A DNA stretch of 64,000 nucleotides, taken from positions 1,054,001 through 1,118,000 of the forward strand of contig NZ_CP132204.1 of assembly GCF_030718995.1 (NCBI RefSeq), written 5' to 3'. The stretch is from Arthrobacter oryzae (GTDB lineage Bacteria; Actinomycetota; Actinomycetes; Actinomycetales; Micrococcaceae). Under the pieces are notes generated by a model. That model saw only the letters and a program-made list of their open reading frames with translations. It was not told the origin of the DNA and did not search any database. Below, one piece after another: positions 26,040 to 35,173 of the stretch (position 1 is its first letter; each line of letters starts with the position of its first letter). The position numbers and the translations under genes were made by a program.

Positions 26040-26480
26040 TTAGCACTTCCCCACGGCGCTGCTCAGGTGGGCTGAGTCCGCTGTCCACCCGTCACGCAGG
26101 CTTGCCTGGCACTCAGCCGCGCGTCCGGCGACGTCGCCGTGAACGGCAGAAGTAATTGCCTCGACAACTGCGATTTGGCCGGTTGTGTCAGGTACGCCGG
26201 GAAACTGCACCTGCGGGGCCTCGACAGCGGCCACCGGCGACTCGGGCGTGGCGCGCATACGAAGAATTGCGATGGCGGAAATAAGGCACCAGGCAATGTT
26301 CGTGACCACGGAGGGCCACGCTTCGTGGACCGCACCATTGACGATGAAGGCGCATGCACCGATGAGGTTGGCCACCTGGAACCGCTTGCCGGCCTTCAAC
26401 CAACCCATGGAGACAGACAGGTATGCCGACAGGATCAGAACTGCCCCCGACCAACCTGCGATTTCCCACAGCAGTTCCAT
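26040..26480 (-). CDS. CBU_0592-like small membrane protein
   Basis: 146 residues. The first 80 hold three helices typical of the CBU_0592 family (GWSGAVLILSAYLSVSMGWL, NLIGACAFIVNGAVHEAWPS, IAWCLISAIAIL). The C-terminal 65 residues are a soluble tail of unknown type. AAAGGA lies in front of the ATG. Function unknown. Confidence 0.75.
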   Translation of the reverse strand: MELLWEIAGWSGAVLILSAYLSVSMGWLKAGKRFQVANLIGACAFIVNGAVHEAWPSVVTNIAWCLISAIAILRMRATPESPVAAVEAPQVQFPGVPDTTGQIAVVEAITSAVHGDVAGRAAECQASLRDGWTADSAHLSSAVGKC

Positions 26481-26673
26481 GATGTCCTTTCAGAGGTGGT
26501 GCCCGGCTGCCGTCCGCTGGGCGGAGTGTAGATGGCGGGCTATGTGTGTGTTTTTGGCTTGGACGACCGGCCTGGACGCCTCCCGCGGACCGTCGTTTCA
26601 ACAGCAATTATGAGGAAGGCACACCTTTAGAGCAATTGCATTCCACTGAAGGCATGGTTTAGAACTACTTAAC

Positions 26674-27597
26674 ATGGATATCGATCCGCGCCGGCTGCGC
26701 GTCCTTCTTGCGATTGCCCGCACGGGCGGGGTGCTCGCTGCGGCTGACGAGCTGGGAATTACGGCTTCAGCCGTCTCACAGCAGCTCAACAAATTGGAAG
26801 ACGAGACCGGGCACGCCTTGGTGGTGCGTACGCCCAAGGGATCGGTCTTGACCCCCGCCGGCCTGGCAGTTGCCGAAGCCGGCGAGGAGATTGAACGCGC
26901 ACTTAGCGTTGCCCGCGCCCGGATCGAAGGCGGGGCCACGGTCGCAGGTGTCGTGCGCGTGGGGGGATTCACCAGCTTTGTTCGGACAGTGGTGATCCCG
27001 CGCCTGCCCGAGTGGCGCGTGGAGTACCCGCAGTTGGAGATCAGGATCGTTGAGGACGACTTTCCTGCCTTGATGCGGCTGCTACGTCAGCGCCAGCTGG
27101 ACGCCGTCGTGGTCGAGCTGGACTCGACGACGGCCGAGCAGCGTTCCCTTTCCGCCGGAATGATCGAAGAGCCCCTCCTCGACGAACCATGGAAGCTGGT
27201 GGTTCCCTCGGGCGCCCTGCTCAGCACCGAAAATCTTGACCTCGCCGGGCTGCCGTTTCCGTGGCTAGGCGTCGAGCCATCGGCCGCCAACGCGGCGGTG
27301 CTCGGTCGGCTTCGCCAGTCAACAGGTGCCCGGATGGAGACTGTCCATCAGTACCAGGAAACACTGACCGCCCTCGCACTCGTGGCTGCGGGCGAGGGCA
27401 TTGCGATCGTACCCACCCTGGCTTTGAGCGGCGTGGTCCAGGACGGCGTCGACATCCTGGACGTCCCCGGGCTCGGAACGCGACGCATTGTCCTGCGGCG
27501 GTTCGACCGACGGCGGTCCACCAGCATGCCTGCGGACACCGTTGCACGCCTGCTGCGGGAATCGGCCGCGGCGTTCGACACACGGTCGACTTCCTGA
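26674..27597 (+). CDS. LysR family transcriptional regulator
   Basis: 307 residues. The N-terminal winged helix (RLRVLLAIARTGGVLAAADE, then ITASAVSQQLNKLEDETGHAL) is followed by the substrate-binding domain. The gene is divergent from the CBU_0592-like gene with a 193-base gap containing GCAATTGC (26632-26639), a candidate regulator site. The target gene is not evident. A hairpin terminator follows. Confidence 0.88.
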   Translation: MDIDPRRLRVLLAIARTGGVLAAADELGITASAVSQQLNKLEDETGHALVVRTPKGSVLTPAGLAVAEAGEEIERALSVARARIEGGATVAGVVRVGGFTSFVRTVVIPRLPEWRVEYPQLEIRIVEDDFPALMRLLRQRQLDAVVVELDSTTAEQRSLSAGMIEEPLLDEPWKLVVPSGALLSTENLDLAGLPFPWLGVEPSAANAAVLGRLRQSTGARMETVHQYQETLTALALVAAGEGIAIVPTLALSGVVQDGVDILDVPGLGTRRIVLRRFDRRRSTSMPADTVARLLRESAAAFDTRSTS

Positions 27598-27615
27598 CCG
27601 GATGCGTTCGGGTGA

Positions 27616-27655
27616 CGGACGACGGCGGGGCGTCCCGCCGTCGTCCGCTTCCTTT
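27616..27655 (+). terminator. Dispersed hairpin repeat, copy 4 (terminator-like)
   Basis: Arms CGGACGACGGCGGG / CCCGCCGTCGTCCG with a 4-base loop, then CTTCCTTTT. It follows the LysR gene stop by 18 bases. Confidence 0.8.
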
Positions 27656-27762
27656 TGTCAGGCGTCGCTGAAGGTGAGGTCAGCACGGATGTTGGCCATA
27701 GTCGTAGGCTACTGAGTAGGCCGGACAATGAGGGCGGCCTCGGGCCCTGAAGGGAACATCGA

Positions 27763-29346
27763 GTGGACAGTAGTGCCTCTTACTGGTTCTTGAGTGGTGC
27801 TGAGCGGGGACATGCAGCCACCAGAGTGCACGCGGCCGGTGCGGGATCGCCGTCCTGGTCCGAGGGCAACCTCGTGCGGCCCCTGATCAATGGGGCAACG
27901 TACTTCGCCCGGCTGCATGAGGAGCTGTCGGCTCTTCAAGCGGGCGACCGTGTGTGGTTCACCGACTGGCGGGGCGACGGCGACGAGCGGCTTACGCCGG
28001 ACGGGCCGACGATCGGCGAGTTGCTGGCGCGGTTGGCCCGGGCGGGTGTGGAAGTGCGCGGCCTGATCTGGAGATCCCACGGCGAGCGCCTGTCTGCCCC
28101 CATGAGTAACCGGTCCAATGAACTCCTCAGCCGCCAGATCAACGACGCCGGTGGCGAGGTGCTGCTGGATCAGCGGGTGCGCCTCTTCGGCTGCCATCAC
28201 CAGAAATTGTTCGTCATCCGCAGTCGTAACGACCCTTCACGGGACATCGCGTTCGTCGGCGGAATCGACCTTTCCCACAGCCGTCGGGACGACGCCGATC
28301 ACGCGGGAGATCCGCAGGCGGTGGACATGGATCCCCGGTACGGGAAACAGCCTCCGTGGCACGACGCCGCCCTCGAACTGCGGGGCCCGGTGGTGGCAGA
28401 TGTGCTGAAGCTGTTCGCGGAAAGGTGGGATGACCCCCATCCCCTGGACCGGCGCACGCCGTACCGGATGCTGCTGCAACGTCTGGCCGATATGCCCCGG
28501 CACCCCGAACCCCTGCCGGAGACTGCGCCGCCACCGCCGCCGGCCGGCCCCCACGCCGTGCAGCTGCTGCGCACCTACGGAGTGAAGCATCCGCCGTTCC
28601 CTTTCGCACCCCATGGTGAGCGAAGCGTTGCCCTGGCCTACACGAAAGCATTCTCTTTGGCCCGCTCGTTGATCTACATCGAGGACCAGTACCTGTGGTC
28701 GGCAGAGGTCGCCGCCGGAATCGCAGCTGCCCTCGAGCAGAACCCCGGGTTGAACGTGATCGCCGTGGTGCCCCGCTACCCCGACTCCGACGGTCCGCTG
28801 GGAGGGCCGCCCAAGCGGCTCGGGCAACTGCGCGCCATCGAAACGATCAACCGCGTCGCAGCGGACAGGTTCGGCGTGTTCAACCTGGAAAACAGAGCCG
28901 GGACACCGATCTACGTCCATGCCAAGATCTGCATCATCGACGACACCTGGTTCACGTGCGGGTCGGACAACTTCAACCGTCGGTCCTGGACCACCGACAG
29001 CGAGCTGACCTGCGCGGTCATCGACACCACAGCCAGCACCGCGGCTTCCCGTCCGTTGCCCCACGAGCTCCGGCTCCAACTCTGGGCCGAACACCTGGGC
29101 CTGGACCAGGGTGACCCCCGGCTTCAGGACCCGGCGGCCGGGCTCAAGCTGTGGAATGCCGCCGCCGACGCCCTGGATCAGTGGCACGAAACCGGCGGCC
29201 GCCCGCCCCGCCCCCAGGGACACGTGCGGCACCACAGCACGGAACCGGTGACACGCCTTCAGCGCCTCTGGGCGGATCCGGCAAACCGCCTGCTCGTGGA
29301 CCCGGACGGCCGCCCCCGGAAGATCCGCGGCACCACCCGGTTCTAG
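27763..29346 (+). CDS. Phospholipase D family protein
   Basis: 527 residues from a GTG with AGGGA upstream. Two HKD-type motifs are present: GCHHQKLFVI with the downstream FVGGIDLSHSRRDDAD, and YVHAKICIIDDTWFTCGSDNFNRRS. This is the full two-domain arrangement of phospholipase D / cardiolipin synthase-like enzymes. No signal peptide is seen, so it probably acts on lipids from the cytoplasmic side. Confidence 0.88.
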   Translation: MDSSASYWFLSGAERGHAATRVHAAGAGSPSWSEGNLVRPLINGATYFARLHEELSALQAGDRVWFTDWRGDGDERLTPDGPTIGELLARLARAGVEVRGLIWRSHGERLSAPMSNRSNELLSRQINDAGGEVLLDQRVRLFGCHHQKLFVIRSRNDPSRDIAFVGGIDLSHSRRDDADHAGDPQAVDMDPRYGKQPPWHDAALELRGPVVADVLKLFAERWDDPHPLDRRTPYRMLLQRLADMPRHPEPLPETAPPPPPAGPHAVQLLRTYGVKHPPFPFAPHGERSVALAYTKAFSLARSLIYIEDQYLWSAEVAAGIAAALEQNPGLNVIAVVPRYPDSDGPLGGPPKRLGQLRAIETINRVAADRFGVFNLENRAGTPIYVHAKICIIDDTWFTCGSDNFNRRSWTTDSELTCAVIDTTASTAASRPLPHELRLQLWAEHLGLDQGDPRLQDPAAGLKLWNAAADALDQWHETGGRPPRPQGHVRHHSTEPVTRLQRLWADPANRLLVDPDGRPRKIRGTTRF

Positions 29347-29366
29347 GGGCAAGTCCCCCCGTGGAA

Positions 29367-29404
29367 CGGACGACGGCGGGACGTCCCGCCGTCGTCCGCT
29401 TTGG
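29367..29404 (+). terminator. Dispersed hairpin repeat, copy 5 (terminator-like)
   Basis: The same perfect 32-base palindrome as copy 2 (29367-29398), followed by CTTTGG, 20 bases after the phospholipase D gene. Confidence 0.8.
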
Positions 29405-29458
29405 TCATGCGGCGCCCCCGAAAGTGCACTCGTACGGGTTAGGCAATAGTCTGGCCAG

Positions 29459-30085
29459 ATGGGGACCAATGCCGTGAACTCCGGCGAACAGATGGACAGG
29501 CAGTCGCGCATTCTCGAGGCGGCGCTGGATCTGCTGTCCCGTCATGGGATTTCGGGTGTGAGCATGCGGGCCGTGGCCCGCGAAGCCGGCGTCGCGCTCG
29601 GCCTGGTGAACTACTACTACGACGACAAGACAAGCCTGATACGGGCCGCCCTGCGCCGGGTTGATGAGCACGACCTTCTGCTCGTGGCACCCGACCCGTC
29701 GTCGGATCCGAAGGAGCAGCTGCGCAAGGCCCTGCGGCGAGTGGCGGCCGCCGACCTGCTGACCACCCGCTATCTGTCCCTGCGCCTGCATCTTTGGGCG
29801 CTGGCCCAAGCTGACGAAGGCTATGCACAGATCAACGCCGAGGCGTTCGACCGCTATCTCGACGGCCTTGCTGCGCTGGTTTCCAACGCCCAGCCTGCTC
29901 TTTCCTGGGAGGCGTGCCGGGGGCGGGCCGCGGACATTGTCGTCATCCAAAATGGCATGTGGCTGACCGCGCTTCTGGGCATTGATGAGGCCTCCATCCA
30001 GCGAAGCATCGCCCGCACGGAGCAAATCGCCTTCGCACCTCTTCAGGACCACACCATCAAGGACCACGAGCTGCACGAGTCCTGA
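29459..30085 (+). CDS. betI: TetR family repressor, BetI-like
   Basis: 208 residues. The N-terminal domain (ILEAALDLLSRHGISGVSMR, then REAGVALGLVNYYYDDKTSL) is close to BetI, the choline-responsive repressor. It precedes betB, a betA-like gene and a permease on the same strand and the gap to betB holds a duplicated TTGAACNNNNGTTCAA site, the sequence type BetI repressors recognise. Assignment to choline control rests on this context. The ATG has no Shine-Dalgarno site nearby. Confidence 0.8.
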   Translation: MGTNAVNSGEQMDRQSRILEAALDLLSRHGISGVSMRAVAREAGVALGLVNYYYDDKTSLIRAALRRVDEHDLLLVAPDPSSDPKEQLRKALRRVAAADLLTTRYLSLRLHLWALAQADEGYAQINAEAFDRYLDGLAALVSNAQPALSWEACRGRAADIVVIQNGMWLTALLGIDEASIQRSIARTEQIAFAPLQDHTIKDHELHES

Positions 30086-30122
30086 ACCACCAGCATCGGG
30101 CAGGTTAAGCCCCCTCAGTAAC

Positions 30123-30176
30123 ATTGAACGAGTGTTCAAGAAAAGTATTGAACACTCGTTCAATCTGCATTACTGT
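30123..30176 (+). promoter_or_regulatory. Duplicated BetI-type operator and betB promoter
   Basis: Two perfect 17-base arms, ATTGAACGAGTGTTCAA (30123-30139) and TTGAACACTCGTTCAAT (30148-30164), are reverse complements separated by 8 bases; each is itself a TTGAAC-N4-GTTCAA palindrome. The second arm contains a -35 TTGAAC (30148-30153), 17 bases before a -10 TACTGT (30171-30176). The predicted start of transcription coincides with the betB ATG at 30184, so the mRNA is probably leaderless. Repressor binding would block the -35 box. Confidence 0.75.
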
Positions 30177-30183
30177 CCCTCGT

Positions 30184-31722
30184 ATGACTTACGCCACACC
30201 CGTACGGGACGCAGCTCAAACCGAAAAAACTGAAACAGCATCCACCCTGTTCATCAACGGTGCCTGGGAGCCAGCCTCCTCCGGCGCTGTGCGCGCAATC
30301 CGCAATCCCGCCGACGGCGAGTTGGTGGCCACCGTGTCCGAGGCCGGCCGGGAGGACGCCGAACGCGCCATCGCCGCAGCCCGTGCAGCCTTCGACTCCG
30401 GCGTCTGGTCCTCCGTCCCCGCACCCGAGCGCGGCACCTTCCTGCTCAAGGTCGCCGCCGGACTGCGCGAACGCCGCGAAAAGTTCGCCCGCGCCGAGTC
30501 GCTGGATACCGGCAAACGTATGGTCGAAAGCCGCATCGATATGGACGACATTGCCGCCTGCTTCGAGTACTTCGGCAGGCTCGCCGGGCAGCAGGCGGGC
30601 CGCATGGTCGACGCCGGGAACCCTGCCGTCGTCAGCAAAATCGTCTACGAACCCGTGGGCGTCTGCGGCCTGATCACGCCGTGGAATTACCCCCTGCTCC
30701 AGGCTGCCTGGAAGATCGCACCCGCCCTGGCCGCCGGCTGCACCTTCGTCCTCAAGCCCTCCGAGCTGACCCCGTCCACAGCCATCCTGGCGATGCAGCT
30801 GCTGCAGGACCTCGGCCTGCCGGACGGCGTCGCCAACCTCGTGACCGGGGCCGGCGCGGAGGCGGGCGCACCGCTCTCGGAACATCCCGACGTCGACCTC
30901 GTTTCCTTTACGGGCGGGCTGGAAACGGGCAAGCGCATCGCGGCCGCCGCCGCCGGAACCGTCAAGAAGGTGGCGCTGGAGCTCGGCGGCAAGAACCCCA
31001 ACGTGGTGTTCGCGGACGCGGACTTCGACGCCGCCGTCGACAATGCCCTGAACGGCGCGTTCGTCCACTCCGGGCAGGTCTGCTCCGCCGGTGCGCGGCT
31101 GGTGGTGGAGGAGTCGATCGCCGAACGCTTCGTGGACGAACTGGTCCGCCGTGCCCGGGACATCCGGCTGGGCGGCCCCTTTGATGACGACGCCGAAACC
31201 GGGCCGCTGATTTCCGCGGCCCACCGCGACAAAGTCCATGCCTATGTCCAGCGGGGCATCCAGGAGGGTGCCCGGCTGCGGACCGGCGGTGCTGCGCCGC
31301 AAGGAGAAAAGTACGACGGCGGGTTCTACTACCAGCCCACCGTCCTGGACCGCGTCCACAGGGGAATGTCCGTGGTCATCGACGAGGCGTTCGGCCCGGT
31401 GGTCACCGTGGAAACGTTCCGCACCGAGGACGAAGCGGTGGCGACCGCCAACGACACCGTCTACGGCCTGGCCGGCGCGGTCTGGACCCAGGACGCCGGC
31501 AAGGCGCAGCGCGTGGCATCCCGGCTGCGGCACGGCACCATCTGGATCAACGACTACCACCCCTACCTGCCTCAGGCCGAGTGGGGCGGCTTCGGCCAGT
31601 CCGGCGTCGGCCGCGAGCTGGGCCCCACGGGCCTGGCCGAATACCAGGAAGCCAAGCACATCTACCAGAACACCAGCCCGCAGGTAACCGGCTGGTTTGC
31701 TGACCACAGCAAGGAGAACTAG
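30184..31722 (+). CDS. betB: Betaine-aldehyde dehydrogenase
   Basis: 512 residues from ATG 30184; the longer frame begins inside the operator and is rejected. Aldehyde dehydrogenase features are in order: NPADGELVATV, PWNYPLLQAAWKIAPALAAG, catalytic Glu in ALELGGKNPN and catalytic Cys in HSGQVCSAGARL. Together with the neighbouring GMC oxidoreductase it would convert betaine aldehyde to glycine betaine using NAD(P)+. The betA-like gene starts immediately after its stop. Confidence 0.85.
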   Translation: MTYATPVRDAAQTEKTETASTLFINGAWEPASSGAVRAIRNPADGELVATVSEAGREDAERAIAAARAAFDSGVWSSVPAPERGTFLLKVAAGLRERREKFARAESLDTGKRMVESRIDMDDIAACFEYFGRLAGQQAGRMVDAGNPAVVSKIVYEPVGVCGLITPWNYPLLQAAWKIAPALAAGCTFVLKPSELTPSTAILAMQLLQDLGLPDGVANLVTGAGAEAGAPLSEHPDVDLVSFTGGLETGKRIAAAAAGTVKKVALELGGKNPNVVFADADFDAAVDNALNGAFVHSGQVCSAGARLVVEESIAERFVDELVRRARDIRLGGPFDDDAETGPLISAAHRDKVHAYVQRGIQEGARLRTGGAAPQGEKYDGGFYYQPTVLDRVHRGMSVVIDEAFGPVVTVETFRTEDEAVATANDTVYGLAGAVWTQDAGKAQRVASRLRHGTIWINDYHPYLPQAEWGGFGQSGVGRELGPTGLAEYQEAKHIYQNTSPQVTGWFADHSKEN

Positions 31723-33378
31723 ATGCATTACGACAACATCGACGACGTCACCGACCGCGGGTTCGACTACGTCGTCATCGGCGGCGGATCCGCGGGTGCC
31801 GCCGTCGCGGCCCGGCTGAGCGAGGACCCGGACGTCACCGTGGCCCTGGTGGAAGCCGGCCCGGACGACCGCAACATCCCCGAAATCCTGCAGCTGGACC
31901 GCTGGATGGAACTGCTGGAATCCGGCTACGACTGGGACTACCCGGTGGAGCCGCAGGAAAACGGCAACTCCTTCATGCGCCACGCCCGTGCCAAGGTGAT
32001 GGGCGGGTGTTCCAGCCACAACTCCTGCATCGCCTTCTGGGCACCCCGCGAGGACCTGGACGAGTGGGAGTCCAAATACGGTGCCACTGGCTGGAACGCC
32101 GACGCCGCCTGGCCCCTCTACCAGCGGCTGGAAACCAATGAGGACGCCGGCCCGGACGCGCCCCACCACGGGGACTCAGGCCCGGTGCACCTGATGAACG
32201 TGCCCCCGGTGGATCCTGCCGGCGTCGCGCTCCTGGACGCCTGCGAACAGACGGGCATTCCGCGTGCGAAGTTCAACACCGGCACCACCGTGATCAACGG
32301 TGCCAACTTCTTCCAGATCAACCGCCGCGCGGACGGCACCCGTGCCTCCAGCTCGGTCTCCTACATCCACCCCATCATCGACCGCCCCAACTTCACGCTG
32401 CTCACAGGCCTCCGCGCCCGCCAGCTGGTGTTCGATACGGAGAAGCGCTGCACCGGCGTGGACGTGGTGGACTCCGCGTTCGGCCGGACCCACCGGCTCT
32501 CCGCGCACCGTGAGGTCATCCTGTCCACCGGTGCCATCGACTCCCCGAAGCTGCTGATGCTCTCCGGCATCGGCCCGGCAGCGCACCTCGCCGCGCACGG
32601 CATCGAGGTGCTGGTGGACTCCCCCGGCGTGGGCGAGAACCTGCAGGACCACCCCGAAGGCGTTGTGCAGTTCGAGGCCAGGCAGCCCATGGTGCAGACC
32701 TCCACCCAGTGGTGGGAAATCGGCATCTTCACCCCCACCGAGGACGGCCTGGACCGCCCGGACCTGATGATGCACTACGGCTCCGTCCCGTTCGACATGA
32801 ACACCCTGCGGTACGGCTACCCCACCACGGAGAACGGCTTCAGCCTCACCCCGAACGTCACGCACGCCCGCTCCCGCGGCACGGTCCGGCTGCGCAGCCG
32901 CGATTTCCGTGACAAGCCCATGGTGGATCCGCGCTACTTCACGGATCCCGAAGGCCACGACATGCGCGTCATGGTGGCCGGCATCCGCAAGGCCCGCGAA
33001 ATCGCCGCCCAGCCCGCCATGGCCGAATGGACCGGCCGCGAGCTCTCGCCCGGCATTGAGGCGCAGACGGACGAGGAGCTGCGGGAGTACATCCGCAAGA
33101 CCCACAACACCGTGTACCACCCGGTGGGCACGGTCCGGATGGGGCCGGCCGACGACGACATGTCGCCGCTGGATCCCGAGCTGCGGGTCAAGGGCGTCAC
33201 CGGCCTCCGCGTGGCGGATGCCTCTGTGATGCCGGAACACGTCACCGTCAACCCCAACATCACCGTCATGATGATCGGCGAGCGCTGCGCCGAGCTCATC
33301 CGCGCAGGCCACAGCAGCGGCGCTGCAGGGCAAGTCGCTGCAAGGAAAGAGGAGGAGCTCAGCCCGTCCTTCGCCTGA
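31723..33378 (+). CDS. betA: GMC-family choline dehydrogenase-like flavoenzyme
   Basis: 551 residues. The FAD-binding motif is YVVIGGGSAGAAVAARLSE; GMC signatures KVMGGCSSHNSCIAFW and LSTGAIDSPKLLMLSGIG follow, and the C-terminal catalytic region is HNTVYHPVGTVRMGP with NPNITVMM. AAGGAG sits in the end of betB. Membership in the bet cluster indicates oxidation of choline to betaine aldehyde, but related alcohols cannot be excluded. Confidence 0.83.
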   Translation: MHYDNIDDVTDRGFDYVVIGGGSAGAAVAARLSEDPDVTVALVEAGPDDRNIPEILQLDRWMELLESGYDWDYPVEPQENGNSFMRHARAKVMGGCSSHNSCIAFWAPREDLDEWESKYGATGWNADAAWPLYQRLETNEDAGPDAPHHGDSGPVHLMNVPPVDPAGVALLDACEQTGIPRAKFNTGTTVINGANFFQINRRADGTRASSSVSYIHPIIDRPNFTLLTGLRARQLVFDTEKRCTGVDVVDSAFGRTHRLSAHREVILSTGAIDSPKLLMLSGIGPAAHLAAHGIEVLVDSPGVGENLQDHPEGVVQFEARQPMVQTSTQWWEIGIFTPTEDGLDRPDLMMHYGSVPFDMNTLRYGYPTTENGFSLTPNVTHARSRGTVRLRSRDFRDKPMVDPRYFTDPEGHDMRVMVAGIRKAREIAAQPAMAEWTGRELSPGIEAQTDEELREYIRKTHNTVYHPVGTVRMGPADDDMSPLDPELRVKGVTGLRVADASVMPEHVTVNPNITVMMIGERCAELIRAGHSSGAAGQVAARKEEELSPSFA

Positions 33379-33469
33379 GAGGCAAGTTCCGGAGGCTATT
33401 GATTTCACCCGCGCCCCCTTGCGGCCGCGGGGTGCATCGTCGTACTTTTCTGACTTAGGAGTTCACACA

Positions 33470-35083
33470 TTGGAACCCAGCAAGAGTATTGATTCAAGCG
33501 GCATGGATGATTTTGGCTACACCCAGACCCTGGACCGGAGCATCGGCAAGTTTGCCAGCTTCGCCGCAGGCGTCAGTTACATCTCCATCCTCACCGGCGT
33601 CTTCCAACTGTTCTACTTTGGTTTTTCCATGGCCGGCCCGGCGTACGCCTGGTCCTGGCCCATCGTGTTCGTCGGCCAGCTGATGGTGGCGCTCTGTTTC
33701 GCCGAGCTGGCCGGCCGCTACCCCGTGGCCGGATCGGTCTACAACTGGGCCAAGCGGCTCTCGTCGGGGACCTCGTCCTGGCTGGCGGGCTGGCTGCTGA
33801 TGCTCTCCTCCATCGTGGCGCTGGGCTCCGTGGCACTTGCCCTGCAGCTCACCCTGCCCCAGCTGTGGTCCGGCTTCCAGTTCGTCGGCGACGGCACCGG
33901 CCCCTACGACTTCGCGATGAACGGCGTGGTGCTGGCCACCATCATGATCACCATCTCCACACTCATCAACGCGTTCGGCGTGAAGCTGATGACCCGGATC
34001 AACAGCATCGGTGTTTTTGTGGAGCTGAGCGCAGCCGTGCTCCTGATCCTGGCATTGGGCTGGCACGTGGTGCGCGGCCCTGAGGTCTTCTTCGACACCG
34101 CCGGCTTCGGCGAAGGCCACGACCTCGGTTTCTTCGGCGTCTTCCTGATCGGCGCCATGGCGTCCGGCTACGTTATGTACGGCTTTGACACGGCCAGCTC
34201 CCTGGGCGAGGAGACAAAGGACCCTAAACGCACGGCACCCAAAGCCATCCTGCGGGCCATTACGGCCTCGTTCGTGCTGGGCGGCCTGATCCTGCTGTTT
34301 GGCATCCTGGCCGCACCGGACCTGGCGGATCCCAAGGTGGGATCGGCCGACGGCGGCCTGCAGTACATCGTGCTCTCCGTACTGGGCGGACCTTTCGGCA
34401 AGGCCTTCCTGGCGTGCATCGTGGTGGCCGTAGTGGTGTGCACCCTTGCCGTCCATGCCGCCGCCATCCGCATGATGTTCGCCATGGCGCGGGACAACAA
34501 CCTGCCGTTCAGCCGGCAGCTCAGCAAAGTGGATCCGGTCCGCAGGACACCGACTGTTGCGGCGATCGTGATCGGCATCCTGGCCATCATGCCCCTGCTC
34601 ATCAACGTCATGCAGCCGGCGATTTTCACGATCATGTCCAGCATCAGCATCGTCCTGATCTACCTCTCCTACCTCCTGGTCACTGTTCCCCTGCTGCGCA
34701 ACCGGCTCCTGAAGAAGTGGCCACTCGCCGCAGACGGCACCGAGCCCGGATTCAGCCTTGGCAAATGGGGCCTGCCCGTGAACATCCTGGCGGTCCTGTG
34801 GGGCGGGGCCATGACCGTGAACCTGGTCTGGCCCCGGCCTGAGATCTACAACTCGGTGCCGCCGTTCGAGTGGTACCTGCAGTGGGGCGGCGTGATCTTC
34901 GTGGGGGCCGTAATCATTGGCGGGACCCTGCTCTACCGCCTGAAGATCCGCCACCAGACCGGGGTGCTGGCCGAGCACGCCGCGGCAGTCGCAGCACATC
35001 CGTCGTCGGGCGCCGCGCAGTACCAAACAGCACAGCGCGAAGCCCCGGAGGATGCGCTGGTGGCCGCGTCGGAAGCCAAGTAA
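33470..35083 (+). CDS. APC superfamily permease, probable choline/amine importer
   Basis: 537 residues. The start is taken as TTG 33470 because TAGGAG lies 8 bases upstream; a longer frame begins at 33419. Twelve hydrophobic segments follow, with GVSYISILTGVFQLFYFGFS in helix 1 and YGFDTASSLGEETKDPKRTAP, the APC signature after helix 6. As last gene of the bet cluster it probably brings in choline or a related amine. Confidence 0.82.
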   Translation: MEPSKSIDSSGMDDFGYTQTLDRSIGKFASFAAGVSYISILTGVFQLFYFGFSMAGPAYAWSWPIVFVGQLMVALCFAELAGRYPVAGSVYNWAKRLSSGTSSWLAGWLLMLSSIVALGSVALALQLTLPQLWSGFQFVGDGTGPYDFAMNGVVLATIMITISTLINAFGVKLMTRINSIGVFVELSAAVLLILALGWHVVRGPEVFFDTAGFGEGHDLGFFGVFLIGAMASGYVMYGFDTASSLGEETKDPKRTAPKAILRAITASFVLGGLILLFGILAAPDLADPKVGSADGGLQYIVLSVLGGPFGKAFLACIVVAVVVCTLAVHAAAIRMMFAMARDNNLPFSRQLSKVDPVRRTPTVAAIVIGILAIMPLLINVMQPAIFTIMSSISIVLIYLSYLLVTVPLLRNRLLKKWPLAADGTEPGFSLGKWGLPVNILAVLWGGAMTVNLVWPRPEIYNSVPPFEWYLQWGGVIFVGAVIIGGTLLYRLKIRHQTGVLAEHAAAVAAHPSSGAAQYQTAQREAPEDALVAASEAK

Positions 35084-35091
35084 CAACCCTG

Positions 35092-35131
35092 AGCGGTCGA
35101 CGGCGGGACCTCCCGCCGTCGACCGCTTTGC
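35092..35131 (+). terminator. Dispersed hairpin repeat, copy 6 (terminator-like)
   Basis: Arms AGCGGTCGACGGCGGGA / TCCCGCCGTCGACCGCT with a 2-base loop and tail TTGCTTT. Relative to copy 1 one base in each arm has changed together (A to T, T to A), so pairing is kept. It ends the bet operon. Confidence 0.8.
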
Positions 35132-35173
35132 TTTGGAATGGGTCCTGCCGTCCTGCCGTAGGTCCCACTTTGC

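Noticed and set aside
30160..32169. A 669-codon open frame antisense to betB and betA
   Set aside because: It is a shadow of high-GC coding on the other strand; the sense frames have full aldehyde dehydrogenase and GMC motifs. Similar long antisense frames at 32176-33408, 33494-35086 and 38708-39955 were dropped for the same reason.
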